Below, one piece after another: positions 28,011 through 37,020 of a stretch of DNA of 64,000 nt. A program made the translations under genes and the position numbers. Each line of letters opens with the position of its first letter. Positions within the stretch are counted from its first letter, which is position 1. The notes under the pieces are model-generated. The model saw only the letters and a list, made by a program, of their open reading frames with translations. It was not told the origin of the DNA and made no database searches. This DNA comes from Streptomyces sp. NBC_00162 (lineage in GTDB: Bacteria > Actinomycetota > Actinomycetes > Streptomycetales > Streptomycetaceae), in assembly GCF_024611995.1 (NCBI RefSeq), contig NZ_CP102509.1, positions 8,370,001 through 8,434,000 on the forward strand. The letters run 5' to 3'.

Positions 28011-28568
28011 TCAATTCCCCTTGCCGAGCGTGGCCGCAGCCTCCGTGGCCACGTCGTAGGCGCCCGAATGGGCCTGGTCGATGTCGCCGTCGACCGGTGC
28101 GTACCGGACCGCGACCACCACATTGCTCCGGCGGAAGAAGACCTCGTTGGTCACCCGGCCCCCGCTGGGATACCGGACGCGGGAGAACGCCTCGTCGCCG
28201 AAGTCCGACAAGTCCGTCGTCATCGGGCCCATCTTTCCCTCCGACTCCTCCTTCGTGCGCTGGAAGCTGACCTGCGCCTCGTGCACCCCCAGCCGGGTCA
28301 CCTGCACCTGCAGGACAGGCTGCGCGTCGCTACCGAGGCCGGGACCCGCCCAGCTGCAGTACGACATCGCCTCCACCCCGTCCGTCGGCCCGGCCAGCAG
28401 CCGGGCGGCCGTCTCCGCCGATACGAGTGAGCAGGGACGCGGATCCGCTGCGAAGTCGCCTTGCTGCGTCTGGTCCTGGTAGAGCCAGACGGCGAGGGCG
28501 GCGACCGCGGCGATGGCCGCGGCCATCGCGTCGCGGGGCGCACGCTTGGGGCGGGAGGTGGACATCAT
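28011..28568 (-). CDS. Single-pass membrane protein, paralogue of the 13.1 kb gene
   Basis: A protein of about 185 residues with a basic start (MMSTSRPKRAPRD), one membrane helix (AMAAAIAAVAALAVWLY) and an extracytoplasmic domain: DPRPCSLVSAETAARLLAGP, MSYCSWAGPGLG, LSDFGDEAFSRVRYPSGG, VFFRRSNVVVAVRY. The same order occurs in the 13072-13641 protein. The two Cys residues (in PCSLV and YCSWA) are shared and may form a disulfide. There is no clear ribosome site at 28568 or 28565, and the ATG at 28598 is an alternative. Function unknown. Confidence 0.7.
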   Translation of the reverse strand: MMSTSRPKRAPRDAMAAAIAAVAALAVWLYQDQTQQGDFAADPRPCSLVSAETAARLLAGPTDGVEAMSYCSWAGPGLGSDAQPVLQVQVTRLGVHEAQVSFQRTKEESEGKMGPMTTDLSDFGDEAFSRVRYPSGGRVTNEVFFRRSNVVVAVRYAPVDGDIDQAHSGAYDVATEAAATLGKGN

Positions 28569-28628
28569 GGCCGCAGCGTAGTGCGGGACGGTTGGCATTC
28601 CCAGGTCAGGGCGATTGTCCGGGGCCGG

Positions 28629-29050
28629 TCACCATCGAGGCATGGAGGTGGGGCCCGGTGCCCTCTCCCAGGGGCGTCGCAGGTCGACCGCGGCCATGCG
28701 GCGATGACGAGCTCCGGTTTTCGGAGCTTCGGCCTGGTCCGGCCCATCGTCTGTTTGATCATTCTGAAGGTGCGTTCGATGTGGAACCGGCGCAAGAAGG
28801 CACGCCAGCAGCGGTCCACGTCTGCGTCGGTGGCGTCCACGCGTGACCACCACGGCCCGGAACGTGTGCTGCTGCCTCCCGGTTGCCGGCACGCCCGGCG
28901 TGACCCGCGCAGACGTGGAGGCGCAGGCGGACGCTGCTGTCGAGCACCCTCCGGAGCAATATCGAGCCCGGATGGCGGTCTCCATCCGGGCTCGACGTGC
29001 AGGTGGACAGTCGCCCGCCTAGCGTCTTGGCTGAACGGAAGTAGTCACGC
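28629..29050 (-). mobile_element. Transposase remnant (C-terminal part, several frameshifts)
   Basis: The minus strand gives CWRAFLRRFHIERTFRMIKQ, TMGRTRPKLRKPE, then in another frame AAVDLRRPWERA. This is the C-terminal catalytic region (the Glu of the DDE triad in HIERTFR) of a transposase type frequent in Streptomyces. Upstream pieces are scattered over three frames. It ends against the S8 protease promoter region. Confidence 0.6.
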
Positions 29051-29175
29051 AGCCCGGCGTGCCACCGGTTCAGAAGGGCTTCGGCCATGTGAGCGTCGGC
29101 GAGGGCAGTGCCGGTGCGCGCCACGGCCGCCCGGGTGCGCGCCTTCGCATCACCCACATCCTCCGGGAGTTCGGC

Positions 29176-31205
29176 ATGGCCCGTATCACCATCAACGGCG
29201 TGACGGTGGACCCTTTGGTTCAGTCCGATGAGATGGCCGCCGCGGCTCTGGTGTCCGAGGACGCCGCCGCGTCCAACTATCTGCTCGTGCAGACCACGCA
29301 TCCACCCACAGCCGAGGAGAAGGAACAGCTCTCGGCGCTCGGCGTGGTGATCCACGAATACGTTCCGGAGGACACCTATCTGTGCGGCTACCGGCCCACG
29401 GATCTGGACGCCGTGCGCACGCTGCCCTTCGTGACCTGGGCGGATGTGTACTTCGACGGCTTCAAGATCGGACGGTCGTTGCAGTCGACCGGGATGCGTT
29501 CGAGTGTCGGCGTGCTGGCGGAGCCCCTGGAGGCGGGGGTGCCGGGACCCGTACCGTCGACATCGTCCTCCACGACGACGTCGATGTGAGCGTGGACGGA
29601 GTACGGGACCGGATCGCCGCGGCGGCCGGAGTCAGCTCCGGCGACGTGAAGCCGAGCCGCGGCAAGGTGCGTGTGACGATCCGTGAGGAGGACCTGCCCG
29701 CGCTGGCCGGGCTCGACGAGGTGCGGCAGATCGAGGAAGTCCCCGAGAAGGTGCTGTACAACACCATGGCGGCGACGCTGATGCACGCCCATGTGTCCCT
29801 CAACGGCACGAAGTTCCGGGGTGAGGGCCAGATCGTGTGCGTCGCCGACACCGGCTTCGACAAGGGGTCGACCACCAATGTGCACCCTGCCTTCGCCGGC
29901 CGGGTCAAGCGCCTGGTCGCCCTGGGACGCAAGAGCCCCCGCGGGCGGACGATCCCGCCGGGCACGGCACCCATGTGGCGGGCTCGGTCCTCGGCGACGG
30001 GACGTCGGAGTCGATGGGCGGCGCCGTCACCGGCACGGCTCCCGAGGCGCGACTGGTCTTCCAGTCCGTGATGGCCGAGAACGGCAGTCTCGCCGGCATC
30101 CCGGACAACCTGCTCGACCTGTTCGAGCCGCCCTTCCTGGAGGACGGGGTGCGGATCCACACCAACTCGTGGGGCCCGGACACCCCGGGGCTTCCGTACG
30201 GCACGGCCGCACAGGAGGCCGACCAAATGGTATGGGACCACAAGGACTTCGTCATCTGCTTCGCCGCAGGCAACGACGGTACGGACCGGGACGGTGACGG
30301 CCGCATCAACCTGAGGTCCGTCAGCGGCGAGACAGGGGCGAAGAACGTCATCACCGTCGGCGCCAGTGAGGGCAACCGCCCCGAGATCTCGCGCACCTAC
30401 GATCAGTTGTTCAACGGAGCACTCCGGTTCCCCGCCCTGCCGATCCGCGGCGACAGGATGGCGGACAACCCCGCCGGGATGGCGGCCTTCAGCAGCCGCG
30501 GCCCGACCGCGGAGGGCCGGTTCAAGCCCGATGTCGTCGCCCCCGGCACATCGATCCTGTCGACGCGCTCGCGGGTGGCACCCCCGAGCGTGAATTTCGG
30601 CGTCTCCTCGGACCCCGCGTACATGTTCGACAGCGGCACCAGCATGGCCACCCCGCTGGTCGCTGGCTGTGTGGCGGTGCTGCGCGAGTCGCTGGTGAAG
30701 AACGGCACCCCTAAGCCCAGCGCTGCGCTCATCAAGGCCATGCTCGTCAACGGTGCCGACGAGCTTTCCGGCCAGTACAGCCCCAGCGAGGCGGGCCCTT
30801 CCCCCAACAACAACTCCGGCTTCGGCATCGTCAACCTCCAGCGTGCCGTCGTCCTCCCGACCGATGCCGGCCGGGCGGGCTTCCGCGACGCCAAGGAGCT
30901 GGACCAGGAGAGGAGCGCGCGTTCGGCATCACGATCCCGGAGGGGGCGGTTCGCACCCTGAAGGTCACCCTCGTCTGGACGGACCCCCGGGCGCGGCCCT
31001 GCAGAACGACCTCAACCTGATCGTCCGCGCGGACGGTCAGGAACGCCACGGCAACATGGGCACGGATCCCGGTTTCGACCGGGTCAACAACGTCGAGCAG
31101 GTGCACTGGCGCGACATCCCCGCAGGGGAGGTCGAGGTCGTCGTCCGCGCTCAGCGGATCACCCGGTTCGCCCAGCCTTACGCCGTCGCCTGGCGCATCG
31201 TCTGA
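29176..31205 (+). pseudogene. S8 subtilisin-like serine protease, four frameshifts
   Basis: ATG 29176 (GGGAG upstream) starts an N-terminal prodomain-like region (MARITINGVTVDPLVQS and EYVPEDTYLCGYRPTDLDAV). The catalytic triad is split over frames: Asp in IVCVADTGFDKGS, His in AGHGTHVAGSVLGDGTSE, Ser in MFDSGTSMATPLVAGCVAVL; the oxyanion Asn region is FAAGNDGTDRDGDGR. The C-terminal beta domain continues as TIPEGAVRTLKVTLVW and RADGQERHGNMGTDPGF to the stop at 31205. Breaks lie near 29535, 29936, 30910 and 30984, mostly in G or C runs. Repaired, about 675 residues. No secretion signal is visible. Confidence 0.8.
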
Positions 31206-31223
31206 CGCGGATGCGGGCACATG

Positions 31224-31251
31224 GTCCCGGCCCGTTCGATCGGGCCGGGAC
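31224..31251 (+). terminator. Perfect 11-bp hairpin terminator after the S8 protease
   Basis: GTCCCGGCCCG (31224-31234) pairs with CGGGCCGGGAC (31241-31251) around a 6-nt loop, 19 bases after the protease stop. Confidence 0.8.
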
Positions 31252-31548
31252 GGTGGTCACGGGTCGGGCGGTATCCGACGCTCCTGCCAAGTCGCCGACA
31301 CGTCGGCGTGCGGTCGGTGGGAGCGGTCGTACGTCTGTGCCGGGCCCTGGTGTACCGCGGTTGGTGGCTCGTGCCGTCCATCAGGTCGTCGTCGATGTCG
31401 GCACCATACGTGCGAGAGTTCGCGCCCCCGCCTCGGCGTCGAGGTGCAAGCGCATAGCCATCCGTTTAGTGTGGCTTTCGGGGTAGTTTCATTGTATGCG
31501 AGGGGGCTAGTTGTGGCGGCAGAAGCCGCTGCACTCCAGGGAGACACC
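31252..31548. other. Promoter-containing gap upstream of the GMC/peroxidase operon
   Basis: No gene. AT content rises at about 31455-31500, where the operon promoter probably lies; I cannot assign exact boxes. Confidence 0.35.
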
Positions 31549-31947
31549 ATGGCCAAGCCACGCGCGGCCCGCCGTCCGGCCTCGGTTTACGCACTGGCCG
31601 GCATCCGGCTCTTCAACGGCGTCACCGGACTGCTGATGCCCACCCTGCTCATCCGGCGCCTCGACCCGGACCGCGACCTCAGTCCGGCGGCCGTCTATGC
31701 TTTCCGGCTCTTCGGGATCCGTACGATCCTGCTCGGTCTCGACCTGCTCACCAACCGCGGCCAGCGGCTCCAGGAAGACCTTCGAGAGGGCGTCCTGATC
31801 CACGGCAGTGACACCGCGACCGCCGCCTTGCTCGGCATCCGTGGCCAACTGCCGCCCCGCACCGCCGCCCTGACCACGCTCATCTCGGCGGTCAATACGA
31901 CCCTGGCCGCCAGCGCGGCCGATTTCGGGAAGAGGAAAGGGAAGTGA
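31549..31947 (+). CDS. Small membrane protein, first gene of the GMC/peroxidase operon
   Basis: A 132-residue protein from ATG 31549, AGGGAG five bases upstream. Hydrophobic segments lie at about residues 12-35 (YALAGIRLFNGVTGLLMPTL), 50-70 (AVYAFRLFGIRTILLGLDLL) and 100-122. A basic tail KRKGK follows. The layout resembles small actinobacterial membrane proteins of unknown function. Its TGA overlaps the GTG of the GMC oxidoreductase (GTGA), so the two are translationally coupled. It may anchor or assist the two redox enzymes; that is inference from context. Confidence 0.75.
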   Translation: MAKPRAARRPASVYALAGIRLFNGVTGLLMPTLLIRRLDPDRDLSPAAVYAFRLFGIRTILLGLDLLTNRGQRLQEDLREGVLIHGSDTATAALLGIRGQLPPRTAALTTLISAVNTTLAASAADFGKRKGK

Positions 31948-33869
31948 GCACGGAGTCCGGTGCCCCAGAGGCTGAGACGGGCTTCGACTACATTGTCGTC
32001 GGCGCGGGCGCTGGCGGCGGACCGCTGGCGGCCAACCTCGCCGACGCGGGAATGCGCGTCCTGCTGCTCGACGCGGGCGGTGCCGAGGATAACGACAACT
32101 ACCTGGTGCCCGCCTTCCACGCCGATGCCTCTGAGGACCCCGTCCAGCGCTGGGACTATTTCGTACGGCACTACGCGGACGAGCAGCAGCACCAGCGCGA
32201 CAGCAAGCTCGTGCCCGGCAAGGGCATCCTCTATCCGCGAGCCGGGACGGTCGGCGGCTGCACCGCGCATCACGCGCTGATCACCGTCTATCCGTACAAC
32301 CACGACTGGGACGAAATCGCGCGGGAGACAGGCGACCCGTCGTGGCGCAGCACTGCCATGCGCCGCTACTTCGAGCGACTGGAGCGCTGTACGTACCGGA
32401 CCCGGCCCAAGAAGCCGCCCGGCAATCGGCTGCTGGCCGCCTTGCTGGAGTTTCTCCCCTTCGTCGCGGCCCGGTACCGCAACGACTCGCGGCACGGGTT
32501 CGACGGCTGGCTGCCGACCGACCTCGCCGACCCAGAACTGGTCATCCAGGACAAGCAGTTGTTGACGGTCATCCTGTCCGCCGCACAGGACACGCTCGCC
32601 GACTTCATCGGCCGGCCGCTCTCCCCTCTGGAGGGGCTCGGATCCTTCGTCGATCCCAATGACTGGCGCGTGCAGACCGAGGGCCTGCAAGGGCTGTGGC
32701 AGATCCCGATCTCCACGGCCGACGGGCGGCGCAGCGCCGCCCGCGAACGCGTGCGGGCCGTACAGCGCAGCCATCCGGACAACCTGATCGTCCGGACGAA
32801 CGCGTTGGTGACACGGGTCGTGCTGGACGAGGACGGAGCGGCGACCGGCGTCGATTACGTGGACCAGCCGCACGCCTACCGGGCCGACCCCGGCACCCAC
32901 GACGGTCTCGCGCTGCCGGTCCCGCGCAGGGTGCTCGCTACCCGTGAGGTGGTCCTGGCCGCAGGGGCTTTCAACACGCCTCAGCTGCTGATGCTTTCGG
33001 GCATCGGGCCGCGTGAGGAGCTGGAACGGCACGGCATTCCCGTACGCGTCCCGCTCCAGGGCGTGGGCGCGAACCTGCAGGACCGGTACGAGATCGGCGT
33101 GGTGAGCCAGATGGACCGCGAGTTCCCGGTCATCAAGGACTGCGACTTCCACGCTCCGGAGCCCGGAGCCGAACCGGACCGCTGCTACCGGGCCTGGCAG
33201 CGCGGCGAGGGCCTGTACACGACCAACGGGGCCGTCGTCGGCATCACCCGCAAGTCCCGCCCGTCACTGGACGCCCCCGACCTGTTCATCTTCGGCGGCC
33301 CTTTCGACTTCCGCGGCTACTACCCCGGCTACTCGCGCGACCTGACACTCCACCGGGACCGCTTCACATGGGCCATCCTCAAGAGCCGGACCCACAACAC
33401 CAACGGCCGGGTGCAGCTGCGCTCCGCCGACCCCCGGGACACCCCGCTGGTGAACTTCCACTACTTCGCCGAGGGCACGGACGAGGAGGCTCGAGACCTC
33501 GACGCGATGGCCTCTGCCGTGAAGTTCGTACGCAGTATGAACCGCAGTGCCGGCTCTGTGATCCGCCATGAGCTGTGGCCCGGCGGGGAGGTCGGCGACG
33601 CCGAGAGCGTCCGCCGCTTCGTACAGGACGAGGCATGGGGCCATCACGCGTCCTGCAGTTGCAGGATGGGCCGGGCCGACGATCCCTCGGCCGTCGTGGA
33701 CAGCCGCTTCCGGGTACGTGGTGTGGACCGCCTGCGGATCGTCGACGCGTCGGTCTTCCCCCGAATTCCCGGATTCTTCATCGCCGTTCCGATCTACATG
33801 ATCAGTGAGAAAGCGAGCGACGTGATGCTCGCCGATGCGTCGCGCACGCGAACCGCCGCGGCCGCATAG
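31944..33869 (+). CDS. GMC-family FAD oxidoreductase
   Basis: A 641-residue flavoprotein. The FAD-binding motif is YIVVGAGAGGGPLAANLADA (residues about 16-35); the second GMC signature appears as AGAFNTPQLLMLSGIGP. The C-terminal active-site region is WGHHASCSCRMG (usual pattern H-x-x-GTCRMG) followed by RIVDASVFPRIPGFFIAVPI. There the usual GNTNAP stretch is changed, so one catalytic His/Asn position is altered. The family oxidises alcohols, cholesterol or choline and can yield H2O2. It sits directly upstream of a haem peroxidase with a 42-base gap, suggesting a linked substrate pathway. The start overlaps the preceding gene. Confidence 0.88.
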   Translation: MSTESGAPEAETGFDYIVVGAGAGGGPLAANLADAGMRVLLLDAGGAEDNDNYLVPAFHADASEDPVQRWDYFVRHYADEQQHQRDSKLVPGKGILYPRAGTVGGCTAHHALITVYPYNHDWDEIARETGDPSWRSTAMRRYFERLERCTYRTRPKKPPGNRLLAALLEFLPFVAARYRNDSRHGFDGWLPTDLADPELVIQDKQLLTVILSAAQDTLADFIGRPLSPLEGLGSFVDPNDWRVQTEGLQGLWQIPISTADGRRSAARERVRAVQRSHPDNLIVRTNALVTRVVLDEDGAATGVDYVDQPHAYRADPGTHDGLALPVPRRVLATREVVLAAGAFNTPQLLMLSGIGPREELERHGIPVRVPLQGVGANLQDRYEIGVVSQMDREFPVIKDCDFHAPEPGAEPDRCYRAWQRGEGLYTTNGAVVGITRKSRPSLDAPDLFIFGGPFDFRGYYPGYSRDLTLHRDRFTWAILKSRTHNTNGRVQLRSADPRDTPLVNFHYFAEGTDEEARDLDAMASAVKFVRSMNRSAGSVIRHELWPGGEVGDAESVRRFVQDEAWGHHASCSCRMGRADDPSAVVDSRFRVRGVDRLRIVDASVFPRIPGFFIAVPIYMISEKASDVMLADASRTRTAAAA

Positions 33870-33911
33870 CGACACCCGACCTGACCGGGAACCGATCCTA
33901 GGAGCAGCACG

Positions 33912-35771
33912 ATGAGCACGCAACGACGCACCGTTTCCCGGCGATCCGGCTCCGGGTACCGCTCATCCCTACCCTGGCGGATCATCACCCGCATCGCCGA
34001 GTTCGTCGACCGACACAACGGCTGGAACAACCTGGCGGTCACGCCCGGCCTGCTGGTCCTTCTCGGACTGCGCGTCAAACTCCGTCAGAAGAACCTCCAC
34101 GACACCTCCCGACTGCCCTCCGCAAACCTTCCCGACCCCGCGCCGCCCTCCGAGCGCCACCGGGTCAACCGGACTGCCGACGGCAGCCACAACGACCTCG
34201 ACGAACCGCGCATGGGCATGGCGGGAACTCGCTTCGGCCGGAACATCCCGCTGGACAAGATCGCCCCGGCTACGCCCGAGAACGTGCTGTCACGGCCGAA
34301 CCCGCGCGAGGTCAGCCGCGCCCTCCTCACCCGCCACGAGCTGATCCCGGCCGAGTCGGTCAACTCCCTGGTCGCCGCCTGGCTGCAGTTCATGGTGCGC
34401 GACTGGTTCAGTCACGGAACAAGCCCCACGGAACGGCCGTGGGAAGTACCCCTCATGGACGACGATCCGTGGCCGGAACGCCCGATGCGGATCATGCGGA
34501 CACCGGACGACCCGACCCGGGACCCCCGGTCGCCCGCCGGTACTCCCGACACCCGCGTCAACGTCTCGTCCCACTGGTGGGACGCGTCCCAGATCTACGG
34601 GACGAACGAGGCGGAACAGCGCCAGGTGCGTACGGGCAAGGCGGGCAAGGTGCACCTCTTCGACGACGAGTCGGCCCCGCTCCCGTCCGACCCTTCTCGC
34701 GATCCCTCGCGCTCGCCCGGCTTCTGGCTGGGCCTCGTCCTGATGCAGAATCTGTTCGCACGGGAGCACAACGCGATCTGCGACCACCTGCACGCCGCCT
34801 ACCCGTCCTGGGACGACGAGGAGCTGTTCCAGCGGGCGCGGCTCGTCAACGCCGCACTCCTTGCCAAGATCCATACGGTGGAGTGGACGCCGGCCGTAAT
34901 CAGCCACCCCACCACCGTCAAAGCCCTGCGATCCAACTGGTGGGGCATCGCGGGCGAGCGCGTCCACAACTTTTACGGCCGGATCACGGAGAGCGAGACC
35001 GTCAGCGGCATCCCCGGCAGCAAGACGGACCACTACGGCATCCCGTACTCCCTCACCGAGGAATTCGTGGCCGTCTACCGCATGCACCCGCTCGTCCGCG
35101 ACGACTGGCACCTGCGCTCCGCCACCGACGACTCCACCCTCAGCGACTGCACCTTCCGCGACATCGCCGGACCCGAGGCGCTCAACGTACTGAAGACCAA
35201 GGGGATGGCCAACCTGCTCTACAGCTTCGGCACCCTCCACCCGGGACTGGTGACCCTGCACAACTTCCCCAAGTTCCTCCAGGACTTCGAGCGACCCGAT
35301 GGACAGCGGCAGGACCTCGCTGCCACGGACATCCTGCGCAACCGCGAACTGGGCGTCCCCCGCTACAACGAATTCCGGCGGCTGCTGCGACTGAAGCCCG
35401 CGGAGAGCTTCGAGGACCTCACGGACAACCCCGTGTGGGCCAAGGAGATCAAGCGGCTCTACGACGACGACATCGAAAAGGTCGACCTGACAGTCGGGAT
35501 GTACGCGGAGAAGCTACCGACCGGATTCGCCTTCAGCGACACGGCCTTCCGCATCTTCATCCTGATGGCCTCGCGCCGACTGAACAGCGACCGCTTCTTC
35601 ACCGACTACTACACCCCCGAGGTGTACTCCAAGGCCGGTATGGCCTGGATCGACGACAACAGCATGATCACCGTGCTGCTGCGCCACTACCCGGAACTGC
35701 GCACGGCCCTCGCGGGGCTGAACAACGCGTTCGTGCCATGGCACACCGCCCGTGGCAGCACGCATTCCTGA
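33912..35771 (+). CDS. Alpha-dioxygenase-like animal haem peroxidase
   Basis: A 619-residue member of the peroxidase-cyclooxygenase superfamily, closest by eye to plant fatty-acid alpha-dioxygenase: HWWDASQIYG (residue 221 onward), AKIHTVEWTPAVI (318), SNWWGIAGERVHNFYG and VYRMHPLVRD. Tyr389 and His392 in YRMH match the catalytic Tyr and proximal haem ligand. The distal segment is AAWLQFMVRDWFSHG, so Arg163 stands where alpha-dioxygenases carry the distal His; His168 is close. Plant enzymes oxidise fatty acids to 2-hydroperoxides. ATG 33912 has AGGAG upstream. The N-terminus has a weak amphipathic segment rather than a signal peptide. It is the last gene of its operon. Confidence 0.85.
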   Translation: MSTQRRTVSRRSGSGYRSSLPWRIITRIAEFVDRHNGWNNLAVTPGLLVLLGLRVKLRQKNLHDTSRLPSANLPDPAPPSERHRVNRTADGSHNDLDEPRMGMAGTRFGRNIPLDKIAPATPENVLSRPNPREVSRALLTRHELIPAESVNSLVAAWLQFMVRDWFSHGTSPTERPWEVPLMDDDPWPERPMRIMRTPDDPTRDPRSPAGTPDTRVNVSSHWWDASQIYGTNEAEQRQVRTGKAGKVHLFDDESAPLPSDPSRDPSRSPGFWLGLVLMQNLFAREHNAICDHLHAAYPSWDDEELFQRARLVNAALLAKIHTVEWTPAVISHPTTVKALRSNWWGIAGERVHNFYGRITESETVSGIPGSKTDHYGIPYSLTEEFVAVYRMHPLVRDDWHLRSATDDSTLSDCTFRDIAGPEALNVLKTKGMANLLYSFGTLHPGLVTLHNFPKFLQDFERPDGQRQDLAATDILRNRELGVPRYNEFRRLLRLKPAESFEDLTDNPVWAKEIKRLYDDDIEKVDLTVGMYAEKLPTGFAFSDTAFRIFILMASRRLNSDRFFTDYYTPEVYSKAGMAWIDDNSMITVLLRHYPELRTALAGLNNAFVPWHTARGSTHS

Positions 35772-35866
35772 CGGGTGGTACGCACCAGCTCCACGCCCTC
35801 GGAATGCCACCCGGTCAACACAGACCAAGATCCGGACCAGTTGCGGACCAGCCACTGTTCGGAGTC

Positions 35867-35900
35867 GGGCGCCTGGACAGGACTCGTCCTCCAGGCGCCC
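35867..35900 (+). terminator. Hairpin terminator after the haem peroxidase
   Basis: GGGCGCCTGG (35867-35876) pairs perfectly with CCAGGCGCCC (35891-35900), with an inner AGGAC/GTCCT stem, followed by TTGCC. Confidence 0.8.
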
Positions 35901-35977
35901 TTGCCAAGTTGATGGCAACGCCGCTCCGGTGGAGCCACCGCAGTCGACCCCAGCGCCGCAGGCGGTTCAAGGCCGTG

Positions 35978-36235
35978 TCAGTGCTCGTGTCCGGCGGCTT
36001 CTTCGGGGCTGGATGTGTGCGGTGTCGGCCAGCCGGCGAGCATGCGCAGGGCCCTTTCGGAGGGTGATCCGGATTCGACGGTGTACAGGCCGAGCGTCTG
36101 GTCGGGGTCGCCCGTGGGCGTCAAGGCTTCGAAGCCAAGAGTGAGGTCCCCGGCGATGGGGTGGTGGTAGCGCTTGGAGCCGAAACCGGCCGTGCTGAAC
36201 ATGGTCATCGCGAAGTGCAGCGTGTCCGTGCGCGA
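35978..36235 (-). pseudogene. MmyB-type XRE regulator, C-terminal fragment
   Basis: The frame reads FAMTMFSTAGFGSKRYHHPI, AGDLTLGFEALTPTGDPDQT, then SERALRMLAGW. This is the end of the MmyB ligand-binding domain found at the C-terminus of actinobacterial XRE regulators. The HTH and most of the ligand domain are missing; no start is present. It is divergent from the membrane protein at 36304. Confidence 0.65.
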
Positions 36236-36303
36236 CAGCGGTTCGATCAGTGTTCGATCATGAGAACGGCACGTACGGCCGCATACCCCGCGAGGAGTGG
36301 GTG

Positions 36304-36987
36304 ATGACCATTTCCGGCTCCGGCCACGAACCCGCCTCGACCAGCGGGTGGGACGCTCACCTGTACTGGCGGTGGATCGGCTACAACACGCTCGCGTTCA
36401 TCACCGTTCTGACCGTCGGGTTCCTGCTGATCCTGCTGGGCAACGACGTCCTCCACATGAACCTGGCCAGCCACAACGTGATCATCGCGCTCCTGATCGC
36501 GACCCTGGGGGCCGCACTGTTCGGCGGAGTCCTGGGAGCACTGCAGTGGCTGGTAGTCAAGGAGCGGGTCCCCATCCCCCGCAAGGTGTGGATCACTTCC
36601 AACGTCGGTCCGGCACTGCTCGCATGGCTGCTGGTGATCATGCCCGCCGTGATCAGCGCACAGGACTCGCACGAGAGGGTCTCGACTGCCTACCTGCTGG
36701 CCGCCAGCCAAAGCCTGGCCCTGGGACCCCTGCTCGGCCTGTCGCAGTCACTGGTCCTCCGCAAAGTCACCGCGCGCTGGAAATGGTGGATCGGAGCCAA
36801 CCTCGCCTCCTGGCTCATCGTCGACGCCGTCATCTACCTCCTCTCCCGATGGACCGCCGACCTCGACGTCCTCACCGGCGACGGATCACTCATCGAGGTC
36901 TACCTGACCCTCATCGCCACCACACCCCTCACCGGCAGAGCCCTCCTCTGGGTACTCGCCCCCACAGCCCTGACCGCCGCCCGTTGA
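36304..36987 (+). CDS. Multi-pass membrane protein, unknown function
   Basis: A 227-residue protein with about six hydrophobic segments: residues 20-45 (TLAFITVLTVGFLLILLG), 50-80, 95-115 (VGPALLAWLLVIMPAVIS), 125-150, 160-180 (WWIGANLASWLIVDAVIYLL) and 195-225. ATG 36304 has GAGGAG six bases upstream; a longer in-frame start at 36250 lacks a site. No catalytic motif stands out, and I do not recognise the family. It stands alone between a regulator fragment and a convergent TetR gene. Confidence 0.7.
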   Translation: MTISGSGHEPASTSGWDAHLYWRWIGYNTLAFITVLTVGFLLILLGNDVLHMNLASHNVIIALLIATLGAALFGGVLGALQWLVVKERVPIPRKVWITSNVGPALLAWLLVIMPAVISAQDSHERVSTAYLLAASQSLALGPLLGLSQSLVLRKVTARWKWWIGANLASWLIVDAVIYLLSRWTADLDVLTGDGSLIEVYLTLIATTPLTGRALLWVLAPTALTAAR

Positions 36988-37020
36988 AGCCGGATCATGC
37001 ACAAGAGGGCCGCCACCCCT

